Origin: Parietaria judaica
Taxonomy: Eukaryota; Streptophyta; Magnoliopsida; Rosales; Urticaceae
Length of the DNA stretch: 64,000 nucleotides
Assembly (NCBI GenBank): GCA_954871525.1
Contig: OX940865.1
Span: 12,228,606-12,292,605 of the forward strand
Direction of reading: 5' to 3'
Both the position numbers and the translations under genes were made by a program. Of this stretch, positions 31,425 through 43,557 are shown in pieces (within the stretch, counting starts at the first letter, position 1; the number at the start of each line of letters is the position of its first letter). Below the pieces are notes generated by a model, which worked only from the letters and a program-made list of their open reading frames with translations, was not told the DNA's origin and made no database searches.

Positions 31425-31885
31425 AAAAGTTAGCGGCATAAGTTCCCACATGTACGAGTAGGCCACGAGTTCTCAAACTTTGTTTAGTGAGGAAAAAGGG
31501 CTCAATATTATTAAATTTTTCTTCATTAGTACCAAAGTTAAGACAAATGTGCAAATAAGTAGCCAAAGGGATTTCATATAGACATAAGTATCCAAAGTTT
31601 GTAAAACCGTGGAGTATACAAATTTCATCCACTCCAACTCAACGCCCGTTAAGCAATTTAACACAAAAGACATTACAAGGTGCAGTATAAAATAAATTAA
31701 GACTGATTTCATAACATATTAGCACAAAATACATTAATGACCTTTGGGTTGGAGTGGATGAAATATGTATACTCCACGGTTTTACAAACATTAGATACTT
31801 ATACCGATATTAAATTGCTTTGGCCACTTATTTGTACACTTGGCATAACTTTAACAACTTTTGCCGTTATTATCCCTTTAATTTT
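31425..31885. mobile_element. Foldback / Mutator-type element with about 110-bp inverted arms
   Basis: Segments 31531-31638 and 31748-31858 are inverted copies of each other, sharing long blocks such as TTTGTAAAACCGTGGAGTAT and ATTTCATCCACTCCAAC, with about 110 bp between. GTTAGCGGCATAAGTT at about 31431 and its partner ATAACGGCAAAAGTT (minus strand, near 31875) match the Mutator-like terminal motif shared in the window. No clean TSD was found. The two arms encode similar short peptides by chance of symmetry; these are not genes. Confidence 0.6.
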
Positions 31886-31889
31886 TATT

Positions 31890-32064
31890 AATGCACGCCT
31901 ATATACGTACTTATGTACCCTACATAATTCAGTAAGTTTGTACTACCTCTATAATAGGAAATTGCTTAATTAATGATAATTAATGATTGGGTATTTATAA
32001 TACCATTACAAGGTCATACTGGTAAATATACATAACTAATATAATATATATTAGTCTAATATTC
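31890..32064 (-). repeat. Possible 3' LTR of the decayed copia element
   Basis: Just past the pol stop, reading leftward on the minus strand, a purine tract TTGAGGGGGA (polypurine-tract-like) meets TATTAGACTAATATAT. This looks like a slightly mutated LTR start, with a TATAAATA box about 90 bp further. No second LTR was found to compare, so the left edge is approximate. Confidence 0.4.
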
Positions 32065-32068
32065 CCCC

Positions 32069-35000
32069 TCAATATGGTGTACGACATGTAACACCAATCT
32101 TGTCACAAATATCTAGAAGGCGAGGGCGAGGAAGCGACTTCGTCAGAGCATCTGCAAGTTGATCGGTGGCCGGAACATGAATGACACGAAGTTCAGCACT
32201 CTGAACAAGCTCACGGACAAAGTGGTAGTCAATGGCTAGGTGCTTCATACGGGAGTGAAAGACGGGATTCACAAATAGATATGTGGCACCGAGGTTATTC
32301 GAGTAGAGCGTTGGAGTCGAAGTAATCGGAATGCGAAGCTCAAGAAGAAGTGACTTAATCCATTGCAATTCAGCGGCCGCCGAGGCAATAGCCCGATACT
32401 CGGCTTCGGTGGAGGAACGAGCTACAGTACGTTGTTTGGTAGATTTCCAAGAGATTGGGTTGGCGCCCAAAAACATGACATAAGCTCCGGTCGAAGTGCG
32501 GTCATCCGGATTACCTCCCCAATCAGCGTCGGTGTAGCCATGAAGAGTTAAAGGAGTAGAAGCACTAAGGCGAACACCGAGAGATCGGGTACCGTTTAGG
32601 TACCGTAAGAGGCGTTTGATAACCCCCCAATGAGCTTCAGACGGAGAATGCATAAATTGGGATAGCTTGTTTACGGCAAACGAGATATCGGGTCGCGTCA
32701 TACGGAGGTGCTAAAGTCCACCGACAACTTGTTGATACATCGTCGCATCTACTTTAGCCGAACCATCATGAAAAGATAACGGTGTGCCGACCGCAAGAGG
32801 CGTAGACACGGGTTTAGCATTAGCCATGTTGTGTTTTTGAAGCATCTCTACAATATACTTGTGTTAAGAAAGAAGAACACCATCTCGTGCAGGGATCACT
32901 TCAACACCACAAAAGAATGAAAGCAAGCCTAAGTCCTTGGTTAAGAATTGTGCATTCAGCTTGGCAATGATCGAAGAAACATTGCATGGGTCGTTGCCTG
33001 TAACTATCAAATCATCCACATAAACAAGAAAATAGATAGTGGTCTAATCGGAGCTGAGGACGAACAAAGAAGAGTCTGCACGGGACGTTGTGAAGCCAAC
33101 GGTGACAAGAAATCGACGTAATGCCTCATACCAGGCACGGGCGCTTGTTTAAGTTTGTACAACGCTTTATGAAGGCGACATACGTGATGTGGAAACCGAG
33201 GATCGCGCATGCCTTGTGGCTGAGCCATTTAAACTTCTTCGGACAGCCGACCTTTTAGAAAAGCGTTATTGACATCCAATTGGCGAATATCCCATTTTCG
33301 GTGTAGTGCAATACTAAGGAATGTGCGTACCGTAACAGGATTAACGACCGGGCTAAATGTCTCATGGTAGTCGATCCCCGGACGTTGATGAAAGCCTTTA
33401 GCAACAAGACGAGCTTTGTAGCGTTTGATGGATCCATTGGGGTTTCGTTTCACACGAAAAACCCATTTATTTCAAACAAGATTCTGACGAGGATCTGGTG
33501 GGACGAGAGACCACGTCTCATTGCGGACAAGAGCCTCATACTCAGCGTTCATGGCACGAAGCCAATGTGGATTTTTGATGGCAGCGGAAACCGATGTCGG
33601 CTCAGTATCCGACGAAATGGTAAGAGAGAGTTGACGACATTTTGGCGAGATCGGCTGCACCGGAGAGATGAGGCAATGGAAAAGAGCTTCGAGGAGCGGA
33701 CAGAGGCAGCGACGGTGTAAGCAAAATTGGCAGCTGTATTTTTGGTGATTGCGGTGCTGAACGGTCGAGCGTGGGCGGTCGCGGTTGTGTAAGCCAAGTA
33801 TCTGGTAACAAAGAATTATCATCCAGATGAGGTGGAGATGAGAGTATGGGAAACGGGAATTCGGTTTCAACGAATTTGACATGGCGAGAGGTAATGAGTT
33901 TGGTAGTGGCAAGGTTATAGCATAAGAAAGCGTTTTGAGATGAGGAATATCCTAGAAAAGCGCATGGCGCAGAGCGTGGATCAAGTTTGTGATTTGCGTA
34001 TGGTCAAAGCCACGGGTAACAAAGACAACCAAAAACGCGGAATTTTGCGGGATTAGGCGGGCGATGGAAAAGACGTTCATACGAGGAGACGAGATTAAGA
34101 TTGACTTTAGGCATGCGGTTGATAAGATAAACCGCCGTCGCAAATGAAAAAGAGCAAAAAGAGGTAGGCATGTTCGCACGGTGAAGGAGGGCTAGGCCGG
34201 TTTCAACAATGTGTCGATGGCGACGCTCGGAGTAGCCGTTTAACTCGGGAGTATGAGGTGGGGTAGTGAAGTGGGTGACTCCATGTGAAGCAAGGATATG
34301 TCGAAGGGCAATATACTCTCCACCTTGATCAGTATATAATATTTTGAGAGGCAAAGAGAAATGCTTCTCAACTAATGCTTTATAGGTGACAAAGGTGGTG
34401 AGAACGTCCGATTTGCGTTGTAAAGGATAAAGCCATATATATTTGCTAAAATGATCAACAAAAATCACATAACATTTAAAGCCATCGACTGAGTAAACCG
34501 AAGACGTCCACACATCAGAATAAATAATTTCAAGAGGTTTTGTAGAGATAATTGATGAGTCTGCAAATGGAAGTTTGTGACTTTTATTGATATGGCATGA
34601 GTTACAAAAAAAATCATTGAGGAACTCAGACGAAACGGAAACATTCAACGACGATAATTGATGACGAAGAATTTTATTAGAGGGATGACCGAGACGACTA
34701 TGCCAAAGAAAAAACAATTGTTTTGTAGACTTGGAGGAGCTAAAGGCGGATATCTGCTTGCGTGTGGGTGAAGATGATTTTGGCCAGAGATAAATTCCAT
34801 CTTTATGGTGACCCGTGACCAAGACCGCCCCCGTGCGGCGATCCAACACCTGAAAACAATCATCAAAGAAGACAACCTTGAACAGTTTATTTTTGCAAAG
34901 AGCCGAGACTGAAATTAAATTCAAAGCCATTGATGGAACATTTAAAATATTTGGAAGCAAAAGAGAACTAGACGACGTCGGTAAAGGCATAGAGCCGGTA

Positions 35001-36060
35001 TCTTGGATAGTAAGACATGTACCATTGCCGATTTCGACCATGTCAGACTCATTGTACGGCTGATGAAGTGACAGATTTGCGAGATCATTCGTAACATGAT
35101 GAGTGGCACCGGAGTCGACGACCCAATCGGGATCGGAAGCATTGTTGTGACGTGTCATGTTGGCGCGCGCTGGTGGTCGTGATTGCCGAGATAGATTCGG
35201 AATATTTTCCCACATATTTGCGGGAACAAGACGACAATGTCGTGCCGAGTGTCCTTGAGTTCCACAGATTTGACATTTCCCGAGGTAACCGCGACCAGCG
35301 GATGACGTGTGAGGACTCAGTTGTTGCGGGCTCCATTGAGACGGAGATTGCCATTGCTGTTGACGAGGTGCCCGATTGTAGGTGGTGTTGCGTGATCGAT
35401 TCGGGTTGCTATACTGGGAGCTTTTTCCGAACGAGATCGGGGCTGCCATGGCAGTGATCGGAGAGTAAATGGCGGTAGGTTTTGCTGAGTGTTTTAACTG
35501 GGCTTCAACATGGAGCAGTTTTTCGAACAACTCATCAAACTCAAGAGGTGTCTCGCGGGCTTGGAAAGCGTTGGAGATATTGGCTTAGGCGTCGTCGAGA
35601 CCGTTGAGAATGCGGATCGAGAGGTCATCAAAGTCAACAGGTTTGTTCCTCAGTGCCAAGGAGTCGATACACGACTGGATTTATTGCATATACTCAGTGA
35701 TCGTCCGAGACCCTTTAATGGGGTTCGCAAGTTTAGAGCGGATTTCCATAATACGACCTCTTGACGGGGAAGCGTATGTTTTCTCAAGGGCTTTCCATGC
35801 TTCGAAGGAAGTTTTTTTTTTGCAGCAATAAATGACACCAAATTTGCAGAGAGAGAGCCAATGATGGCGTTGAGGATAAGTTTGTCTTGACGGACCCAAA
35901 GAGAGAAGTCTGGATTCGGGATTGCAGTGGTCATATCCGAATCAACGATCGTTTGCGCGGGAAACATATATGAGCCATCGATGAACCCGTAAAGATCATA
36001 GCCAATAAGAAGTGAGTCGAACTGCGCTCTCCGGGCGTGGCTTCGGCGGCCGAGTAGGCG
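32069..36060 (-). pseudogene. Decayed Ty1-copia retrotransposon gag-pol
   Basis: Blocks in copia order on the minus strand, with changes of frame between them: gag around 36060-35650 (LLIGYDLYGFIDG), then 35530-34004 with zinc knuckle CQICGTQGHSARHC, protease DSGATHHV, LWHSRLGHPS, and integrase blocks including YTDQGGEY and NGYSERRHRHIVE. A linker follows (33912-33472), then the reverse transcriptase start with [17 protein letters not shown] (33453-33229), a degraded RT middle (33228-33007), and RNase H ending with STEAEYRAIASAA (32701-32069). At least four frameshifts or stops interrupt it. The 5' end is cut in gag near 36030 and joins unrelated GC-rich DNA; no 5' LTR is present. The style suggests the Ale/Retrofit group, but that is a guess. 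Confidence 0.88.
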
Positions 36061-36260
36061 ACCGTGGCCTCCGTCACGGTCGCCTTCTATCACGCCTCGT
36101 TCCTCTGTCACCCTTCGTCGTTCCTCCTTCCTTATTCGCTCTTCGTCGCGATCGTCCTCCGTCGCGCATCCTTCCTACATCACTCTCCGTCGCGGTCGCC
36201 CTCCGTCATTCTTCTTTTGTTCGCCGTCTCTCGGTCGCCGGATCAAACACGGTAAGATTT
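36061..36260. other. GC-rich block of unknown origin next to truncated copia
   Basis: A C/T- and CG-rich stretch with repeated CCGTCGCG-like words and a GTAAGA at 36252 that could be a splice donor. No recognisable protein in any frame. It could be a captured exon or the leader of a lost gene. Confidence 0.3.
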
Positions 36261-36474
36261 TTTATTTTTGTAAATCGTTTTACAAGATCTTGGAGTGGAA
36301 TATTTCTTGGAGTGTTAAATGAATTTACACGATATTGTAAAGGATTTACACGATTTGTAAATGCATTTACAAAATTGTGTAAATGGATTTACACAATTTT
36401 TTAGGGGTTTTACACTTTGCAGTGGTAATATTTTCCGTAAAAATATATGCAGTTTTTACAGGTTAATAATAAAA

Positions 36475-36830
36475 TTTTAGTATATATATTTACAGTTTAA
36501 ATATACGTTTGCTATTGGTATATATATCGATATATATATTTACAGGTTTGGTATTGAAATATATATTTACAGCTTTGTATATATATTTACAGTTTAAATA
36601 TATTTGTGATTATATTTACTGTTTAAATTTCGCATATCTATTTACAATTTAAATTTCGTATATATATTTACATTTTAAATATGTCGATTATATATATGTA
36701 TATATATATTTACAGTTTAAATTTCGTATATATATTTACATTTTAAATATGTTGATTATATATATATTTACAGTTTAAATTTCGTATACATATTTACAGT
36801 TTAAATATATCGATATATAATGTTTGTAGA
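36475..36830. repeat. AT-rich minisatellite with ATATATTTACAGTTTAAAT-like units
   Basis: About ten degenerate copies of a 25-40-bp unit built on ATATATTTACA followed by GTTTAAAT and often TTCGTA or ATGTCGAT. Upstream, 36310-36420 holds related palindromic words GTAAAT / ATTTACAC. Arrangement is head to tail. Confidence 0.75.
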
Positions 36831-37804
36831 TTTTATATTAGTTTTTGCTCATTATTTCCTACGATTTTAGGAATCTTGAAATTTTGATTTTAAAATTTAA
36901 ATTGTTAAAATGTTAATTAATAAGGAGAAAATATTCAAAAATAATTAAGAAATGATTTTTATTAGTCAATTATTATATTTAGCTAAATTTAAGGAAATTT
37001 TGTTATTTTTATTTTATTAATTAATTCAAATTATAAATTTGTTTTAAATGTAATTTAAATTCCATATATTAATTATAATTAATTCTAAGGGTAAATTAGT
37101 CCATATTTCAATTAGTTGGTGGTTTTAATTACCAAAAATAAAAATGGAAATTTTTTTTAAACCTTGATTCACAAACGAGCATTTGACTCATTTATACACG
37201 CCTAGAAATGTTTCTTTTATCCTAATCAATCATCATAAAATAAAAGATTTTATTAAAGCTTGGTGCACGATGAGCGATAAGGTGGATTCTCGAAGTTCAC
37301 TTCCTCGCTAATAGCTATTCGCTTTGCTGAAAGCTCGTCGCCTAATAATTTCCCTTGAAAAAAAAAAAAAGCTCGTCGCTTGGCTCTTCGCTCCTCATCG
37401 CTTTTCTTCTTTTGTCGCTTTGTGCAACCGTCTTATTTTGTCTTTTAGTGTAACCGTTTATTGTTAGCTCGAGTTAGTTATTCTAGCTTTCTATAAATAC
37501 TCTTATTGTAATTCTCAGTTAATTCATTCAATAAGAGATTCAGATGTATTTTTTCATATTTCTCTCTCGATCATCTTCTCTAAACTTGCGTTCTACAAAG
37601 AAATGCCAAAAAATTGTACTACACCAAAGAAAAAACCATCATTTCGAATCCGGAATACTGGTTCCGAGAAAGAAAAAAAAACGAACTAAAAAAAGGAAAA
37701 ACGACACTTCAATATGTATACAACATTTAAATTGACTTCTGTAGCATAACAAAACTCCCTATGTCAAAGAAAGAGCTGCTTCATAGAACTGATTGATATA
37801 TATA
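36831..37804. other. Intergenic left flank of the young copia insertion
   Basis: AT-rich, with a short segment near 37250-37440 repeating GCTCGTCGC/GCTTTGC-like words. No gene recognised. Confidence 0.45.
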
Positions 37805-38569
37805 TGTAAGTCCCCGTCTGTGAGCCACAGTGTCCCGCCTTCTATCACCAGCCAAGGAACGTTGACTGTGAGTCAACGGCATGCAACCTGAAGGAAAACC
37901 CAAATAACAGAATCAGTTGAAGAGGAGGTTACTCAACTCTTCTTGGTCACTGCACAAGAAAACCCTAGAAGCAAGTTTCTACAATACAGAGCAACCCAGA
38001 CACACACTCAGTGCGTGATACCTAATCTACTCTGTGCCCTAGGAGAATCTGAGAAGAAGAGATCAGAGATCGGAGGTTACCTTCTTCGATCGGTGGATTC
38101 GGCGGCAGACTTGAGATTCAGTCCTCGTCGGGATTGCGACGACCTCATCGTTTGGGAAGAAGAAGACGGTCCAGTCTTCTTCGGCGCCGGGATCTTCTCC
38201 TTCAGGCAGCTCAAGCTTCACGGGAAGCTTCTCTCCAGGAGGGACGTGCGAAGACGAAGCCGCCATTGACGCGCGAGCTTCAGCTAGACGGTGGAGGCAA
38301 CTTCGGGTGCGAGAGGCGACCGGAGCTCCGGCGTGGGTAGCTGGGAATCGCAAACCCTAGCAGAGAGGCGGTGAGAGTTAGAGCGAGAGAGAGAGTAGAG
38401 AGAGAAGGAGAAAGCTCGTGTAAATGAAACCCTAATTCGACATTGAATAAAGTGAACTTACCTGGTTCTGTCGTTTCTTACCTCGTACGACATTGGTCGT
38501 GTAATTCTGTCGTTTATCGCAAGAGGAGAGATTCATTCTTGGGCTGGGTTTTTGACTGAAAGCCCAACA
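37805..38569 (+). repeat. 5' LTR of the young copia element
   Basis: Begins TGTAAG and ends CCCAACA. A 108-codon open frame in it is conserved in the other LTR only because the LTRs are duplicates. Likely promoter and start lie in the 3' third, near the GAGAGA-rich stretch. Confidence 0.95.
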
Positions 38570-38570
38570 A

Positions 38571-38584
38571 GTGGTATCAGAGCC
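38571..38584 (+). other. Primer-binding site (tRNA-iMet type)
   Basis: GTGGTATCAGAGCC lies one base past the LTR end, the usual copia minus-strand primer site. Confidence 0.9.
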
Positions 38585-38679
38585 TTCAAGGCGATCAGAA
38601 GAGGATTTCGGCGACCAGCAGAGTTCTCCGGCGATCAAGAAATCTTCAAGAAAGTCAAGAATGGCCAGTGCGAAATTCG

Positions 38680-41600
38680 ATGGAAAAGTTCAACGGGAAG
38701 AATGATTTTGGGTTATGGAAGATGAAGATGAGGGCCTTGCTTGTTCAGCAAGGACTTGATTCAGCACTGCAGGAAGAAAAGGACCTTCCAACCATGGAAG
38801 CCAAGGCAAAAGCTGAATTACTCGCCAAGGCACACAGTGCCCTCATCCTCAGCCTTTCAGACCGGGTTCTAAGGGAGGTTACACAGCAGACATCAGCCTA
38901 TGGGATCTGGTCAAAACTAGAAGCGACCTACATGACCAAGTCCCGGACAAACCGCCTGTTTCTGAAGCAAAGACTCTACAACATAAAGATGTCTCCAGGA
39001 AAAATCCTCCAAGATCACCTCGATGACTTCACCAAGGTAATCATCGACCTTGAAAATGTAGGGATTAAAGTAGACGATGAAGATCAGGCTCTACTGCTAC
39101 TTAGGTCCTTACCTTCATCATATGAACAATTGCATGATATGCTAATGTTCTGTGGAAGAGAAACCCTCACGTTAGAAGAGGTCAAAAGTGCAATCTTGGC
39201 TAAGGAGAACAACCGGAAACAGGAGAAGAAAGATCCCGGGGCTGAAAGCCTCTATGTCCGTGGGAGGAACCCCAGAAGAGACAACCCGGGAAACAGGAAC
39301 CCCTCGAGGTCCAAATCAAGACCGAGGAACCTAAAGTGTTTCAACTGCCACAAGGAGGGTCATTTCAAGAGGAATTGCCCAGAGAAAAGGCCACAAAAGC
39401 CACACAGAAGACATAGGGAAGAAGATGAGAGTGGGAGTGCTTCAAATGTCTCGGATGGCTATGACAGTGCTGAGGTTCTCAACACTACCCCGTTCAACAT
39501 CCGAGAGGCCTGGATCCTAGACTCAGGATGCTCTTATCACATGTGCCCAGATAAAGCTTGCTTCACCAGCTACAGTGAGATCAAGGATGGGGGCTATGTG
39601 AGCACAGGAACCGAAGAACAATGCAGAGTCTCGGGAATTGGATCCATAACATTGAAGCTTGAAGATGGAGCCCTAAGGAAGCTGGAAAAAGCCAGATATG
39701 TTCCAGGCCTCAAGAGAAACTTAATTTCTCTTGGACAATTAGAGGAAGAAGGCTACCACTGGAAATCTGGGAATGGGTGTATCAAAGTCACCAAAGGCTC
39801 CATGATGTACTTAAAGGGGCTACGGAAAAATGGAATCTACATCCTTCAAGGTGGAGCTGTTCCAGCTCAAGTCACAGCCACAGAAGGAAACTCTGCAAGC
39901 AGAATTACTCTATGGCACGACAGGCTTGGCCACGTGAGTGAAAAGGGACTCAAGCTCCTTATACAGAAGGGAACACTGGGCAAAGAAAGGATGCAAAAGC
40001 TGGAATTCTGTGAGCACTGTGTATTCGGAAAACAACACAGGGTGAAGTTTGGGAAAGGAGTACACAACTCCAAGGGAATCCTGGACTATGTGCATTCAGA
40101 TCTCTGGGGACCAGCACGGGTTAACTCACATGGAGGAAACAGGTACTTCATTAGCTTTATTGATGATTATTCTAGAAAGCTATGGATCTACCTACTCAAG
40201 TCAAAAGATCAAGCCTTTGATGCTTTCAAGCAATGGAGGGTGCTTACTGAAAGGCTTTGCGGGAAGAAACTGAAACATCTCAGAACTGACAATGGACTTG
40301 AATATCTCTCGGAAGAGTTCAACTCCTATTGTCAAAACGAAGGCATAAGAAGATCCAAGACTGTCAGGCTAACTCCTCAGCAAAATGGGCCGGCTGAGAG
40401 AATGAACAGAACACTCTTGGAAAGGGTAAGATGCCTACTCTCTAAGGCTAACTTGTCCATCAAATTCTGGGGAGAGGCTGTACACACTGCAGCTTACCTC
40501 ATAAACCGATTGCCTTCCTCAGCAATCGAGTTTAAGACTCCTCAAGAATTATGGACAGGAAATGTAGCAGATTACTCTAACCTTAGGGTATTTGGCTGCA
40601 TAGCTTACTATCATGTAAATGATGGAAAGCTGGTGCCTAGAGCCAAGAAGGGGCTGTTCATGGGATATCCAGATGGAGTCAAAGGATACAGGATTTGGTG
40701 CCTTGAAAAGAAGAAATGCATCATCAGGAGAGATGTTACATTCCGAGAAGATGGGTTTCTTGGATCACAAGACACTCAGTCAAGCCCCGAAGAAACATTC
40801 CGGAAAGAAGATAGACTTGAACTGGAGGTGGAGTCCATCAGAGAACCTGAGGAAGATACTCAAGAGGATACAGTTGAGGAGCAGTCCTCAGATAGTGATG
40901 GGAACCTTGACACAGACTTGGACCAATATCAGCTGGCTAGAGATCGAGTCAGAAGGGATGTAAGGCCACCGGGAAGATTCTCGCATGTAGATATGGTGGC
41001 CTATGCCCTAAACACAGCAGGAACAGAGATTAATGAAGAACCCAGCAACTATGGGGAATCCATTAAGTCTCTGCACTCAGATAAATGGAAAGCAGCCATG
41101 GAGGAAGAGATGAACTCTCTTCACAAAAACAACACATGGGTTCTAGTGCCTAAACCCAAGAACTGCAAAGTTGTTGGATGCAGATGGCTGTACAAGGTGA
41201 AGCATGGAAATCAGGGAGAAGGGTCCACGAGGTATAAGGCAAGGCTTGTGGCCAAAGGCTTCACACAAAGAGAGGGAATTGACTTCAATGAAGTGTTTTC
41301 CCCAGTGGTTAAACACACTTCTATCAGAGTCCTACTCTCCATGGTTGCCAAGTTCAACCTAGAACTGGAACAGATGGATGTTAAGACAGCTTTCCTTCAT
41401 GGAGAGCTTGAAGAAAAGATCCTAATGCAACAACCTGAGGGTTATGTGGAGAAAGGGAAAGAAGACTGGGTGTGCTCATTGAAAAAGTCCCTGTATGGAC
41501 TTAAACAATCCCCAAGGCAGTGGTACAAGAGGTTTGACACCTTCATGCAGAAAAACCACTACCACCGAAGCAGACATGACAATTGTGTTTACTTCAGAAA

Positions 41601-42642
41601 GAACAAGGCTGGTGTAAGCATCTATCTACTCCTATATGTGGATGACATGCTCATAGTTTCAAGCAGCTCAACTGAGATCAGAAAGCTGAAGGAAGCACTG
41701 AAATCAGAATTTGAAATGAAAGATTTGGGAAAGGCAAGGAGAATTCTGGGAATGGACATTAGAAGAGACAGAGAGCAAGGAAAACTCACCATCTCACAAA
41801 CTGATTACTTCAAGAAAGTCATCTTGAAGTTTCAGATGGAGAGAGCTAAAGCTTCAAAGCAGCCCCTTGCACCTCACTTCAAATTGTCAAATGAGCTTAG
41901 CCCACAGACAGAAGGAGAGAAGAGGCAGATGCTCACGGTCCCATACACTAGTGCAGTGGGAAGCCTCATGTATGGCATGATCTGCACACGGCCTGACTTG
42001 GCCTATGCAGTCAGCCTAGTGAGTAGGTATATGGCAAACCCCGGTGAGATACACTGGCTAGCAGTCAAGTGGATTCTCAGATACTTGACTGGAAGCAGTG
42101 GAGTAGGGTTAAACTACTCATCACAGGACACGAGGAAGTCATATATCCAAGGCTATGTGGATTCTGACTATGCGGGAGACCTAGACAAAAGGAGATCCCT
42201 TACGGGATACGCTTTCAAGGTGTTTGGGAACCTTGTAAGCTGGAAAGCGTCACTGCAACATATCGTAGCCCTGTCTACAACAGAGGCCGAGTACGTTGCA
42301 GTAACCGAGGCAGCTAAGGAGGGTCTATGGCTAAAAGGGCTTCTAACTGAACTGGGAATGGAGCAAGGAAGTTTTGATCTTCATTGTGATAGTCAATCAG
42401 CAATACATTTGTGTAAAAACCAGATGTATCACGAGAGGACTAAACACATTGACATTCGCTTACACTTTGTCAAGGACATTGTGGAGCTCAAAGCTCTGAA
42501 TGTGTTGAAGATCGGGACAGAAGAAAACCCAGCAGACATGATCACCAAAGTGATACCTGTCTACAAGTTCGAAGAAAGCCTAACTCAACTCGGAGTGGGA
42601 GAGACCAACACCGAGGAGGGCAATACAGAAAACAAACCCTAA
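38680..42642 (+). CDS. copia gag-pol polyprotein (GAG-PR-INT-RT-RH), nearly intact
   Basis: One uninterrupted frame from the first in-frame ATG (38680), about 1320 aa. Order and rough residues, counted from 38668: gag ([14 protein letters not shown] at the start), zinc knuckle [14 protein letters not shown] (about 224), protease DSGCSYHM (about 285), [14 protein letters not shown] integrase zinc region (about 415), integrase acidic residues in HSDLWGP (about 477), RTDNGLEY (about 540) and GPAERMNRT (about 577), reverse transcriptase with YVDDM (about 990), and RNase H with DSDYAGD and STTEAEYVA (about 1205). An ATG at 38661 opens MASAKFD, the usual copia N-terminus, but in another frame. A small indel after codon 7 therefore probably separates the ancestral start from the long frame. 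Everything else appears functional. Confidence 0.94.
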   Translation: MEKFNGKNDFGLWKMKMRALLVQQGLDSALQEEKDLPTMEAKAKAELLAKAHSALILSLSDRVLREVTQQTSAYGIWSKLEATYMTKSRTNRLFLKQRLYNIKMSPGKILQDHLDDFTKVIIDLENVGIKVDDEDQALLLLRSLPSSYEQLHDMLMFCGRETLTLEEVKSAILAKENNRKQEKKDPGAESLYVRGRNPRRDNPGNRNPSRSKSRPRNLKCFNCHKEGHFKRNCPEKRPQKPHRRHREEDESGSASNVSDGYDSAEVLNTTPFNIREAWILDSGCSYHMCPDKACFTSYSEIKDGGYVSTGTEEQCRVSGIGSITLKLEDGALRKLEKARYVPGLKRNLISLGQLEEEGYHWKSGNGCIKVTKGSMMYLKGLRKNGIYILQGGAVPAQVTATEGNSASRITLWHDRLGHVSEKGLKLLIQKGTLGKERMQKLEFCEHCVFGKQHRVKFGKGVHNSKGILDYVHSDLWGPARVNSHGGNRYFISFIDDYSRKLWIYLLKSKDQAFDAFKQWRVLTERLCGKKLKHLRTDNGLEYLSEEFNSYCQNEGIRRSKTVRLTPQQNGPAERMNRTLLERVRCLLSKANLSIKFWGEAVHTAAYLINRLPSSAIEFKTPQELWTGNVADYSNLRVFGCIAYYHVNDGKLVPRAKKGLFMGYPDGVKGYRIWCLEKKKCIIRRDVTFREDGFLGSQDTQSSPEETFRKEDRLELEVESIREPEEDTQEDTVEEQSSDSDGNLDTDLDQYQLARDRVRRDVRPPGRFSHVDMVAYALNTAGTEINEEPSNYGESIKSLHSDKWKAAMEEEMNSLHKNNTWVLVPKPKNCKVVGCRWLYKVKHGNQGEGSTRYKARLVAKGFTQREGIDFNEVFSPVVKHTSIRVLLSMVAKFNLELEQMDVKTAFLHGELEEKILMQQPEGYVEKGKEDWVCSLKKSLYGLKQSPRQWYKRFDTFMQKNHYHRSRHDNCVYFRKNKAGVSIYLLLYVDDMLIVSSSSTEIRKLKEALKSEFEMKDLGKARRILGMDIRRDREQGKLTISQTDYFKKVILKFQMERAKASKQPLAPHFKLSNELSPQTEGEKRQMLTVPYTSAVGSLMYGMICTRPDLAYAVSLVSRYMANPGEIHWLAVKWILRYLTGSSGVGLNYSSQDTRKSYIQGYVDSDYAGDLDKRRSLTGYAFKVFGNLVSWKASLQHIVALSTTEAEYVAVTEAAKEGLWLKGLLTELGMEQGSFDLHCDSQSAIHLCKNQMYHERTKHIDIRLHFVKDIVELKALNVLKIGTEENPADMITKVIPVYKFEESLTQLGVGETNTEEGNTENKP

Positions 42643-42693
42643 TGCGAGGACAAGGCTGGTGAGAGGCAGTAACAGTGAGCTCAAGGTGGAGAT

Positions 42694-43452
42694 TGTAAGT
42701 CCCCGTCTGTGAGCCACAGTGTCCCGCCTTCTATCACCAGCCAAGGAACGTTGACTGTGAGTCAACGGCATGCAACCTGAAGGAAAACCCAAATAACAGA
42801 ATCAGTTGAAGAGGAGGTTACTCAACTCTTCTTGGTCACTGCACAAGAAAACCCTAGAAGCAAGTTTCTACAATACAGAGCAACCCAGACACACACTCAG
42901 TGCGTGATACCTAATCTACTCTGTGCCCTAGGAGAATCTGAGAAGAAGAGATCAGAGATCGGAGGTTACCTTCTTCGATCGGTGGATTCGGCGGCAGACT
43001 TGAGGTTCAGTCCTCGTCGGGATTGCGACGACCTCATCGTTTGGGAAGAAGAAGACGGTCCAGTCTTCTTCGGCGCCGGGATCTTCTCCTTCAGGCAGCT
43101 CAAGCTTCACGGGAAGCTTCTCTCCAGGAGGGACGTGCGAAGACGAAGCCGCCATTGACGCGCGAGCTTCAGCTAGACGGTGGAGGCAACTTCGGGTGCG
43201 AGAGGCGACCGGAGCTCCGGCGTGGGTAGCTGGGAATCGCAAACCCTAGCAGAGAGGCGGTGAGGGTTAGAGCGAGAGAGAGAGTAGAGAGAGAAGGAGA
43301 AAGCTCGTGTAAATGAACCCTAATTCGACATTGAATAAAGTGAACTTACCTGGTTCTGTCATTTCTTACCTCGTACGACATTGGTCGTGTAATTCTGTCG
43401 TTTATCGCAAGAGGAGAGATTCATTCTTGGGCTGGGTTTTTGACTGAAAGCC

Positions 43453-43457
<5 letters not shown>
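42694..43457 (+). repeat. 3' LTR of the young copia element
   Basis: Differs from the 5' LTR at three substitutions and a 1-bp deletion (AATGAACCC against AATGAAACCC). Confidence 0.95.

Positions 43458-43497
<40 letters not shown>
43458..43497. repeat. (TA)n microsatellite at the copia insertion site
   Basis: About 20 AT repeats directly follow the 3' LTR. A short TATATATA also precedes the 5' LTR, so the element landed in this tract. Confidence 0.9.
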
Positions 43498-43501
<4 letters not shown>

Positions 43502-43557
43502 CATGCTGTTTTTTCGTCGGTGCAGTTTTTCCCGACGAAAGTCAACTCTGATCGCGC

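Larger units (their letters stand above)
37805..43457 (+). mobile_element. Young Ty1-copia LTR retrotransposon, 5.65 kb, 5-bp TSD
   Basis: Two LTRs, 37805-38569 (765 bp) and 42694-43457 (764 bp), both start TGTAAGTCCCCG and end AAGCCCAACA. They differ, by my reading, at three substitutions and one 1-bp indel. The element is flanked by ATATA on both sides and sits in a (TA)n tract, so the TSD is consistent but hard to separate from the microsatellite. A primer-binding site GTGGTATCAGAGCC, complementary to the initiator-Met tRNA end, starts at 38571, and a purine tract TCAAGGTGGAGA ends just before the 3' LTR. One long gag-pol frame fills the interior. Near-identical LTRs mean recent insertion. 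The gag-pol is closest in style to the Tork/TNT1 lineage. Confidence 0.96.

Noticed and set aside
37943..38269. A 108-codon frame inside the copia LTR, repeated at 42832-43158
   Set aside because: It exists twice only because the two LTRs are copies. It matches no known protein and lies in LTR sequence.
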